Shown here in pieces: positions 1 through 6,940 of a DNA stretch of 64,000 bases (positions are counted from its first letter, which is position 1; every line of letters begins with the position of its first letter). The notes beneath the pieces were generated by a model that was given only the letters and a program-made list of their open reading frames with translations, did not search any database and was not told the DNA's origin. Both the position numbers and the translations under genes were made by a program. The DNA comes from Cohnella sp. SGD-V74 (GTDB taxonomy: Bacteria; Bacillota; Bacilli; Paenibacillales; Paenibacillaceae), in contig NZ_PVYW01000010.1 in NCBI RefSeq assembly GCF_003001675.1, positions 1 to 64,000 on the forward strand, in the 5' to 3' direction.

Positions 1-126
1 AACTATTTATCGCGAAAGAATGCTGTCACAAGCAGCATAGCAACGGGATTTCTGCATGAGGGTGTTTTCAAACTGCACTTTTCTTGACAACTCCAGAACG
101 AGGGCGCGGGCGTAGCGTCTGAACTC
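1..126 (+). promoter_or_regulatory. Probable CRISPR leader (3' part)
   Basis: Non-repetitive sequence directly before the first intact repeat. The far end of the array carries the degenerate repeat, so this end is the leader side where new spacers would be added. A TTGACA hexamer lies at 84-89, but no convincing -10 follows at the usual distance, so the promoter call is weak. The leader is probably only partly contained in the window. Confidence 0.6.
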
Positions 127-2225
127 GTCGCATCCCTCGCGGGATGCGTGGATTGAAATTCTATATCGAATAATTCCGCCACAGACAAAGGTTGTCGCAT
201 CCCTCGCGGGATGCGTGGATTGAAATGTCCCTCGCGTAGTCCGCAAGTCGGGATGGCCCTCGTCGCATCCCTCGCGGGATGCGTGGATTGAAATTCCTCA
301 GTTTGTACCGCCCGGACGCTGCCTCGTGTCGCATCCCTCGCGGGATGCGTGGATTGAAATCGGCCGCATCACGTTTAAGTTTGGCGCAATCCTGTCGCAT
401 CCCTCGCGGGATGCGTGGATTGAAATACGATTACGACAAAAGATCAAGTGAACTGGGCATGTCGCATCCCTCGCGGGATGCGTGGATTGAAATAGGATGT
501 GCCGAACTATACGGGAGACATATCCGGTCGCATCCCTCGCGGGATGCGTGGATTGAAATACTCTATGTTAAAACGTCACCCCGCAAACATAAGTCGCATC
601 CCTCGCGGGATGCGTGGATTGAAATCGTTGATCATGCTCCGATTAAATCCGGCTCGCTGTCGCATCCCTCGCGGGATGCGTGGATTGAAATGAGATACAA
701 GGCTTGGTTGGCCCATGCTGCCTGGTCGCATCCCTCGCGGGATGCGTGGATTGAAATCCAGAGTTACGGTCGGCTGCAGATATCAAAAAAGGTCGCATCC
801 CTCGCGGGATGCGTGGATTGAAATCTCTATGATGACTTCGGCGCGCTTGCACTCCGCGGTCGCATCCCTCGCGGGATGCGTGGATTGAAATATCCGGACA
901 ACGGGTGGGCACCGAACGCGCCGCGTCGCATCCCTCGCGGGATGCGTGGATTGAAATCCCAGTTGTGACGCGCTTGTCTGCCTTGTAGGCGTCGCATCCC
1001 TCGCGGGATGCGTGGATTGAAATCTCATGTCGCCGCGGTCCGGCGTGGCCGTCACGGTCGCATCCCTCGCGGGATGCGTGGATTGAAATCACCCGTCTCT
1101 ACGTCCGTTTTGCAGCCGTCTGGTCGCATCCCTCGCGGGATGCGTGGATTGAAATAATGTTGTATCCGCCACGAGGGAAGAGCCCATAGGTCGCATCCCT
1201 CGCGGGATGCGTGGATTGAAATGTACCATACCCCGCGCTGATCTTCGCGGCGAACGTCGCATCCCTCGCGGGATGCGTGGATTGAAATCGCTGTATCGCG
1301 TTAAAGCGCTACTCTGTGATAGTCGCATCCCTCGCGGGATGCGTGGATTGAAATAGCAAGCGATAGGGGAGCAGACATGGCGGCGAAGTCGCATCCCTCG
1401 CGGGATGCGTGGATTGAAATACACGTAGTTCACGGAGATATTACGCAGATTAACGTCGCATCCCTCGCGGGATGCGTGGATTGAAATCATAACTCGGGCG
1501 GTGTTTATGCATTGATCGACAGTCGCATCCCTCGCGGGATGCGTGGATTGAAATCTATCCCCCAAGGGAGAAGGGAGCGACGATATGAGGTCGCATCCCT
1601 CGCGGGATGCGTGGATTGAAATGGATCGCAATTCAAGAATCTCTACACGCAGCGCGAGTCGCATCCCTCGCGGGATGCGTGGATTGAAATATCTCATGGC
1701 ACATCTGGGATGTACGAATGTCAATGTCGCATCCCTCGCGGGATGCGTGGATTGAAATTAGAATATCAATATGCCGCGCTCATTGATCGCATGTCGCATC
1801 CCTCGCGGGATGCGTGGATTGAAATGTCAAGTTCGCTGTTGAGAGCAGAATGTGCAGTCGTCGCATCCCTCGCGGGATGCGTGGATTGAAATCCTTGATT
1901 ACTAGATGTGGTATAATGAACGTATGTCGCATCCCTCGCGGGATGCGTGGATTGAAATAACCTGACGGAACGAAAAGACACGGTTGTCCGATGTCGTATC
2001 CCTCGCGGGATGCGTGGATTGAAATCGGTCGTAGTCATCGACCAACGACTTGATGATCGTCGCATCCCTCGCGGGATGCGTGGATTGAAATTTTCTGCGC
2101 TTCCTGATCGCCGAACATCGCCCGGTCGCATCCCTCGTGGGATGCGTGGATTGAAATACACCGGTCGGCAAGGGGCCGAAAAGCCGTGTGAGGTCGCATC
2201 CCTCGCGGGATGCGTGGAATGAAAG
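127..2225 (+). CRISPR. CRISPR array, type I-C-like repeats, 32 repeats and 31 spacers
   Basis: I count 32 copies of a 33-nt repeat beginning GTCGCATCCC and ending GGATTGAAAT, at 127, 194, 262, 328 and so on to 2193, separated by 31 spacers of 33-35 nt. Each repeat contains the palindrome CGCATCCC-TCGC-GGGATGCG, an 8-bp hairpin. The tail GTGGATTGAAAT resembles type I-C repeats, and this fixes crRNA transcription on the plus strand. Repeats at 1993 (C to T in GTCGTATCC) and 2125 (CTCGTGGG) each carry one change. The last repeat (2193-2225) ends GGAATGAAAG and marks the trailer end. No cas gene lies in the window; in type I-C loci cas1-cas2 usually precede the leader, so they are expected left of position 1. 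Confidence 0.98.
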
Positions 2226-2263
2226 CCCATTTCAGATACATCGGGTGCTTTAGGAGACTGCAC

Positions 2264-2304
2264 TCAGTACAGGGTACGTTAACTGAGATTTTCACATTGT
2301 GAAA
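2264..2304. promoter_or_regulatory. Inverted repeats between array trailer and next gene
   Basis: CTCAGT (2264-2269) pairs with ACTGAG (2282-2287), and TTTCACATTGTGAAA (2290-2304) is a palindrome apart from its centre. The second lies directly before the ribosome binding site of the gene at 2317, so it could be an operator for that gene pair. No clear sigma-A promoter was seen. Confidence 0.35.
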
Positions 2305-2316
2305 GGCGGAGAGCAC

Positions 2317-2850
2317 GTGGAACCTTTCGAACTCGAAGGCCCCGAACCTTACACGACACGAGAAAGCATTCTTGAACTGTTCGAGGCGGTGGATGCCGAT
2401 TTACAAGAACAGAAGCCGATAGAAGTTTTTGTAGTAGGGTACTCCGCTATTGTGCTTGCCAGAAAAAATAATCGTGGTTCCAATGACGTGGATATTATTC
2501 CTTCCCGATTTTCGAGAGTGTTCTCGCGCCATGGATTGGAAGTATTCGATGAGCACTACTTTTATTTTCCGGAAGGATACAAAGATAGAGCCGTGGAAGT
2601 CGAGCGCAAATTTGCCTGTCTTGCGGTGAAGGTAGTGGACGCCCACGATATCTGGTTTTCCAAGCTGGCGGCATATCGCAGCAAAGATAAAGTGGACATG
2701 ATTGAGATGATCCGCGAAGGCGTCGTTGATCCGTCCATTTTGGATACCATGTTCGAACGATGGAATGCCCACTGGTTTAATGGAAGTGCGGAACTGTCAG
2801 CCAATTATGCCGAGGTGAGACATTGTGATTCCCCGGATCGTCATTCCTGA
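2317..2850 (+). CDS. Nucleotidyltransferase-fold protein (DUF6036/AbiEii-like)
   Basis: A 177-residue protein beginning at GTG 2317, preferred over GTG 2299 because GGCGGAG sits just upstream of it. Near residue 41 it has GYSAIVLARK followed by NDVDII (residues 56-61), matching the G-[GS] ... D-x-D signature of the polymerase-beta-like nucleotidyltransferase fold found in DUF6036 and AbiEii-type proteins. The usual second Gly is replaced by Tyr (GYS instead of GGS). The C-terminal half is helical and charged. Its stop overlaps the next gene by 26 bp, so the two are probably translationally coupled. Position beside the array trailer is compatible with a defence or toxin-antitoxin role, but that is inference and the substrate is unknown. 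Confidence 0.75.
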   Translation: MEPFELEGPEPYTTRESILELFEAVDADLQEQKPIEVFVVGYSAIVLARKNNRGSNDVDIIPSRFSRVFSRHGLEVFDEHYFYFPEGYKDRAVEVERKFACLAVKVVDAHDIWFSKLAAYRSKDKVDMIEMIREGVVDPSILDTMFERWNAHWFNGSAELSANYAEVRHCDSPDRHS

Positions 2851-3286
2851 AGAGCAATACTTGGCGGAGTTTCGACAGTACGTATTCGGACTATCTTTGA
2901 AATGGCTGGGGATTTCCCCCGAACTCGTCGATCCTGCCGAGATGTGGGACAGAATTTCCGAGACAAAGAAAACGAACTACCGTGCGTTCTATTTAACTTA
3001 TCTTTTGCCGCTTGCGGACGGGCGTTACAGGCGGGCAGCGGCCGGCGATACGTTAATGGGGATCCACAAAATACTGTGGAACATGAAGCTGAACGGTCTG
3101 CCTTATAACGATTTCATGCTCCTAAGATTTTGCGAGATTATTTTGCGGAACGCGGATCTGGACAGCCTGGGATCGGCTCCTCTGCCCGAGGATTACAAAG
3201 ATTTGCAGAAGCTGATATGGACTTTCGTGCAGCAATTCAGAAAAAAAGCGGCAGCGCTCCATCCGATCGTGCAAGAGTTGGTTTGA
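2825..3286 (+). CDS. Hypothetical protein coupled to the nucleotidyltransferase gene
   Basis: A 153-residue protein starting at GTG 2825 inside the end of the preceding gene, read in a different frame. No family is recognised. It appears soluble and largely helical, rich in Leu, Tyr and Arg, with no membrane segment, signal peptide or metal-binding Cys cluster. The overlap implies co-expression with, and perhaps binding to, the nucleotidyltransferase, as in two-component modules where the partner restrains the enzyme. I see no HEPN RxxxxH motif, so this is not an obvious MNT/HEPN pair. Confidence 0.7.
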   Translation: MIPRIVIPEEQYLAEFRQYVFGLSLKWLGISPELVDPAEMWDRISETKKTNYRAFYLTYLLPLADGRYRRAAAGDTLMGIHKILWNMKLNGLPYNDFMLLRFCEIILRNADLDSLGSAPLPEDYKDLQKLIWTFVQQFRKKAAALHPIVQELV

Positions 3287-3507
3287 CCTTCCGGGGGTTT
3301 TTAAGGCCAAAGTGGAGAGAGACCGCGAAGGAATGCCGTCTCGATGCGGAGTTCATGCTGGCCGATATCGATCGGCTGCCATCATACGAGAGACATCTTC
3401 GGGCTGCTCGCGGAGGCGGGGATCCGGATCGTAAGCAAGGAAAGCCATATGTTGAAAATGGTGCATCTTCTCCGGGCGAGGCCGGGGACTTGACGGAGGC
3501 GGAACGG
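3287..3507 (+). other. Possible frameshifted gene remnant
   Basis: There is no complete gene here, but two frames contain protein-like stretches that follow each other: one reads DAEFMLADIDRLPSYERHL (about 3342-3400), then another frame reads RDIFGLLAEAGIRIVSK (about 3390-3440) and continues to a TGA just before the next gene. This pattern would fit the tail of a decayed gene. The family is not recognised and chance cannot be excluded. Confidence 0.3.
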
Positions 3508-4494
3508 ATGAGCGACACGCGGGCGGAATGGATGGGACGGTACGAGGGGGAGGTCGCGCGGATTTTCGCGGAAGCGTCCACCGGCCTTCCGGCATTGCCC
3601 GCTTCTTTGACCGGCTTGGCGGCAGCGCTGCTGGACAAGTTTAATCCGGTATCTTCTATCCAGGGAGCAGACGGGGGAACCAACTATATTTGCTTTCTCT
3701 TGCCCTTGTGGTTGAAGGAGCAGACCGGGTGCGAGGCTGAGGTATGCCGGGACCTTGCGATCGGCAACGTGTACGCGATGCTGCATTTTTTCCTGCTCGA
3801 CGATGCGATGGACGCGGCGGGTGTTGCGGGCGCCGGGGAGACGCGACGCCCGCTGGCGCTGGGACAGATGTTCTATGAAGGGTTTCGGCGGAGGTACGAG
3901 CGTCATTTTCCGGCTGACTCTCCGCTCTGGCAGCGGTACGAAGCCTATCTGGCAGACTGGGCGGCCGCCGTATCGGAGGAGGGAGAACGGCTTGCCGAGC
4001 CTGCGGATCCCGCCGCGCTGGCGCGCAAGTCGGCTCCGGTCAAGCTGTGCGCGGCCGGTCTGCTGGAGCTGTCCGGCCAGACGGACCGCCTCCCGCAGAC
4101 GGAGGAAGCGGTCGATCTCGTGCTGGCGACGCTGCAGCTGTCCGACGATTGGGCCGACTGGCGGGAGGATCTGGCGGAGGACGGCGAGAGGCGCAACGCG
4201 TTCCTGACGCTCGTGCGGCGCACTCTCGCGCTGGCGCCGGAGCAGCTGCTGGACGAACGTACGGTTAATCAGGCCGTGTATCGCAAAGGGTGTCTGCGCG
4301 GCTTGGCGCGGCTCGCGCGGGATCATCATGCCGTCTTGACGAAGCTGCCGAATGTGCCGCAGGCGTTGCTTTCTTTTCACGAAGAAATCGTCGTAGGACT
4401 TGAGAGGGATGCGCGAAGGGCGGCAGAACTCGAAGAAAAGCTGGCGCTAGAGGGCGGATTGTCCGTTCTACTGTCGAATCTAGCAAAAAAATGA
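3508..4494 (+). CDS. Class I isoprenoid synthase-fold enzyme, candidate peptide prenyltransferase (ComQ-like)
   Basis: A 328-residue protein from ATG 3508, chosen because GGAGGCGG lies upstream; the frame stays open further left but overlaps the previous gene. Two Asp-rich motifs are visible: LLDDAMD (DDxxD at 98-102, preceded by His93) and LQLSDDWADWREDL (DDxxD at 213-217). These are the Mg-diphosphate binding motifs of the class I isoprenoid synthase fold, and their roughly 110-residue spacing fits. A basic stretch RKSAPVK near 173-179 lies between them. The rest does not look like a standard housekeeping prenyl diphosphate synthase. The next gene encodes a small peptide ending in Trp, recalling ComQ, which prenylates a Trp of the ComX pheromone. 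Peptide prenylation is inferred; a stand-alone terpene enzyme is the alternative. Confidence 0.7.
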   Translation: MSDTRAEWMGRYEGEVARIFAEASTGLPALPASLTGLAAALLDKFNPVSSIQGADGGTNYICFLLPLWLKEQTGCEAEVCRDLAIGNVYAMLHFFLLDDAMDAAGVAGAGETRRPLALGQMFYEGFRRRYERHFPADSPLWQRYEAYLADWAAAVSEEGERLAEPADPAALARKSAPVKLCAAGLLELSGQTDRLPQTEEAVDLVLATLQLSDDWADWREDLAEDGERRNAFLTLVRRTLALAPEQLLDERTVNQAVYRKGCLRGLARLARDHHAVLTKLPNVPQALLSFHEEIVVGLERDARRAAELEEKLALEGGLSVLLSNLAKK

Positions 4495-4523
4495 GGACTT
4501 TAGGCCGGTGTCCATGGTATGAT
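4495..4523 (+). promoter_or_regulatory. Possible extended -10 promoter for the NHLP peptide gene
   Basis: TGGTATGAT at 4515-4523 is an extended -10 element in the 70-bp gap before the peptide gene. The -35 region (GGACTT, 4495-4500) is poor. It could give the small peptide its own transcript beyond read-through from the upstream enzyme gene. Confidence 0.4.
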
Positions 4524-4564
4524 GGTAGAGGTAATAACCACATTTTGGGAAGGGTTGTGCTATC

Positions 4565-4798
4565 ATGTCATTGGAATCTCTTAAGGTGCAGATTATCAAG
4601 AAGGCTTGGGAAGATCCCGCTTTTAAGAGCAGCCTCCTGAGCGATCCCAAGGAAGCGATTAAAGCCGCGTTCGGAGTCGAGATTCCCGCCGGAATCGAGT
4701 TGAAGGCGGTCGAAGAGACTTCGTCGCAGTATTATCTGGTTATTCCTCCGAATCCAGAGGATGTCAGCGTAGACCCTGCTCCCAACATCGTGTGGTAG
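4565..4798 (+). CDS. NHLP (nitrile-hydratase-type leader) precursor peptide with C-terminal Trp
   Basis: A 77-residue peptide from ATG 4565 with GGGAAGGG upstream. Residues 10-62 match the NHLP leader family: IIKKAWEDPAFKSSLLSDP, then EAIKAAFGVEIPAGIELK and YYLVIPPNP. This is the fold of the nitrile hydratase alpha N-terminus, reused as a leader in ribosomally made natural products. Unlike usual NHLP precursors there is no Gly-Gly cleavage site. The leader is followed only by a 13-residue acidic, proline-containing tail, EDVSVDPAPNIVW, whose last residue is the only Trp besides Trp15. No dedicated protease-transporter or other maturation enzyme is adjacent. With the isoprenoid-synthase-like enzyme upstream, Trp77 is a plausible prenylation site, by analogy with ComX. 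Confidence 0.85.
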   Translation: MSLESLKVQIIKKAWEDPAFKSSLLSDPKEAIKAAFGVEIPAGIELKAVEETSSQYYLVIPPNPEDVSVDPAPNIVW

Positions 4799-4811
4799 AA
4801 TAGGGCAGCGA

Positions 4812-4904
4812 ATAGAGAAAGAACCGAAGAGATCTGAACGCCCCCCAATTGTTAGACAGGATCTAGCGATTGGAGGCACGGTTCAGGCTTTCGGTTCTTT
4901 TTTT
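4812..4904. terminator. Large hairpin terminator between convergent genes
   Basis: AGAACCGAA (4820-4828) pairs with TTCGGTTCT (4890-4898), CTGAAC (4834-4839) with GTTCAG (4881-4886), and CCAAT with ATTGG further in, giving a long stem followed by a T-run at 4898-4904. The flanking ATAGAGAAA and TTTCTCTAT also pair, with A-rich sequence on the left, so it can terminate transcription in both directions, for the peptide gene and for the kinase gene. Confidence 0.85.
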
Positions 4905-4921
4905 GATTTCTCTATCGCAAG

Positions 4922-6835
4922 TCAGGCGCCGGCCCCGTTCAGCGAATCGCGCTCCTTAACGGCTGCAGCCATAGGAAACCGAATGATCGCTTCGGTTCCT
5001 TGCTGCTTGACGCTCCGGAATTCGATGGAGCCTTTCATGACCTCGATGATGCGGAACGTGACCATAAGACCGAGACCGGTGCCTTTCGCCTTGGTCGAGA
5101 AGAACGGCACTCCCAGCTTGGCGATCTGCTCCTCTTCCATCCCCTCGCCGTTGTCCTTCACCCGGACGACGATGTCCTCCTTCTCGGAGAAAGCCGTTAC
5201 TTCGATTTTTCCGTTCGTTCCCGTCGCTTCGAGGCTGTTCTTGATCACATTGATGAACGCCTGCTTGAGCTTGGAGGAATTTCCGTGGAAATAAAGGTCG
5301 GGCTGCGAGCTGAACACGAGAACCGTGCCGTGCATCGCCGCAAGCGGGTTCATCATCGTCTCGATTTTGCGCAGTTCCTCGGATAGATTAAGCAGCGAGA
5401 CGGCTTCCATCTCCGGCTTGGCGAAGGTCAGGAAATCGGTGATAATCGCGGCCGCGCGGTCCAGTTCGTTCGTTGCCATATCGAAGAAAGGCTTGTTTTT
5501 GCCATCCGATTTGCCCGACAGCAGCTGGAGAAACCCTCGTGTCACCTGAAGCGGATTGCGCACTTCGTGCGCCACCGAAGCGGCTAGGTCGCTGATGATC
5601 TTCAGCTTTTCGGTTCTCTCGAGTCTGTGGTTGTACAGCTCCAGCTTCTTGGAGTAGTTGACCAGCATGCCGTAATCTGCGGAGATTCTTCGAGCGAGAA
5701 TGATAACGAGCGTCACCATGAGCCCGACAACGCCGAATTTCCACAGGAACAGCGTATACGTCCGCTCGCTCAAGTAGTAGATGACCATGTCGGCCGTTCC
5801 GAGTATTGCCAGCAGAAACATTCCGATCGACAAGGTGATGGCGTTCTTGTTTCCCCTGAGCGCATGGATGATGGACAAAGAGAGAACGAGAACGAGCTGG
5901 AACAGAATCAGGAATCCGAAAATACGGTTCGAGATCAAGTAATAAGGCCCGAAGAAGCGGCCGTCCGTAACGGCGTAGACAAGCAGCGCGACTAAGCACA
6001 GGGCAGAATACCCCATCTGGAAGTGGCGAAACTTCGTGAAAAAGCGGAACTGCCCTTCGAACATCTGATCGATATAGTAGATCAGCGACGGGAACAGCAC
6101 GAACATCGACGCATCGAATAAGTACGACAGCAGACGGCCGTATTCTTTGAAGTAAATATAAGGAAGCGGCGAATAGAAAATCATCAGCATTCCCGTCGTA
6201 AGGGCGATCAGGCAGAGAGAGATCCACGTGCTGCGCTGCCTGCGGTGCAAGTACCCGGTACAGATGAGCATGACCAAGCCCAAAAAAGCGATGCCCGTTC
6301 CGAGCAACACGTCGGGGATGTCCCGGGAAATGAAGCGCTCGGAGAGTTCGTTGAAGTCGTCGATCCGAAGGCCTCCGACCAGGCCGGCGCGCTCACCGGT
6401 CACCAGGAGGCGGACGTATAGATCGGCCTGCTCCGGAATCGGCGCTACGGGCAAAATCAGCTTGTTCAAATCGAAAGCGAACGCCCGCGTCGATTCCAGC
6501 AGGAGCTGGTCTCCCAGATAGACGGAGATGTCTTGCGCATATAAACGGTCCGCCAGCAAGCCCGGATTCACCCAGTCCGAGGTTGGAGGCAGTTCAAGCC
6601 GGATCCATACGCCGCGGCTCCCTTTGGGCAGAGTCGTCTTGGGATCGTAAATATCGGCGTCCTGCCAATTCTCCCGAGCGGGGGAGGGCATGTCCAGGGA
6701 TCCTTGTTCCGAAATATAGTGGATCTGCCAATGCTGGATCGTAACCGGGTGATGCTGGGCACTGGCAAGCTGAGGCGCAAGTATAAACAGGAATACAAAC
6801 GCTCCCAAAGCCGATATTCTGAGCGCCGACTTCAT
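4922..6835 (-). CDS. Membrane sensor histidine kinase (7TMR-DISM type)
   Basis: 637 residues. A signal-like segment (residues 1-26) is followed by an extracytoplasmic beta-rich domain (about 30-165) of the 7TMR-DISMED2 type, then seven hydrophobic helices (about 175-385). A short coiled coil leads to a HisKA domain with phosphoacceptor His423 in VAHEVRNPLQ and to an HATPase with N-box FINVIKNSLEA, DNGEGM and GTGLGLMV. All kinase motifs are intact. GAGGTG precedes the start. No response regulator is adjacent, so it is an orphan. It is convergent with the isoprenoid-synthase/NHLP pair, which makes it a candidate receptor for that peptide, although DISM domains are often thought to bind sugars. 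The ligand is unknown. Confidence 0.9.
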   Translation of the reverse strand: MKSALRISALGAFVFLFILAPQLASAQHHPVTIQHWQIHYISEQGSLDMPSPARENWQDADIYDPKTTLPKGSRGVWIRLELPPTSDWVNPGLLADRLYAQDISVYLGDQLLLESTRAFAFDLNKLILPVAPIPEQADLYVRLLVTGERAGLVGGLRIDDFNELSERFISRDIPDVLLGTGIAFLGLVMLICTGYLHRRQRSTWISLCLIALTTGMLMIFYSPLPYIYFKEYGRLLSYLFDASMFVLFPSLIYYIDQMFEGQFRFFTKFRHFQMGYSALCLVALLVYAVTDGRFFGPYYLISNRIFGFLILFQLVLVLSLSIIHALRGNKNAITLSIGMFLLAILGTADMVIYYLSERTYTLFLWKFGVVGLMVTLVIILARRISADYGMLVNYSKKLELYNHRLERTEKLKIISDLAASVAHEVRNPLQVTRGFLQLLSGKSDGKNKPFFDMATNELDRAAAIITDFLTFAKPEMEAVSLLNLSEELRKIETMMNPLAAMHGTVLVFSSQPDLYFHGNSSKLKQAFINVIKNSLEATGTNGKIEVTAFSEKEDIVVRVKDNGEGMEEEQIAKLGVPFFSTKAKGTGLGLMVTFRIIEVMKGSIEFRSVKQQGTEAIIRFPMAAAVKERDSLNGAGA

Positions 6836-6940
6836 CGTACACCTCGCAAGTCGCGTGTTATGCGTCTAAGTCTAATGTACCACGAGAACATCAATAATGT
6901 ATAAATTTCGACAATATTTGTCATAATCCTGTGCGAGATT

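Noticed and set aside
1893..1925. Promoter-like TGTGGTATAATG inside spacer 28
   Set aside because: It is a good -10-like match, but it lies within a spacer of foreign origin and has no suitable -35. It is not evidence of a designed promoter.
3..2316. Many open frames of 60-210 codons across the first 2.3 kb on both strands
   Set aside because: They are translations of the 33-nt repeat and its spacers. The repeat plus spacer length keeps frames open and gives the same peptide motif again and again.
3130..3507. Upstream extension of the isoprenoid-synthase-like gene (454 codons)
   Set aside because: It overlaps the preceding gene by 157 bp, and a ribosome binding site stands before ATG 3508. 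The extra residues are not like the family.
4565..4798. Calling the small peptide ComX
   Set aside because: It has a clear NHLP leader and no ComX-like N-terminus. Only the terminal Trp and the neighbouring enzyme recall ComX.
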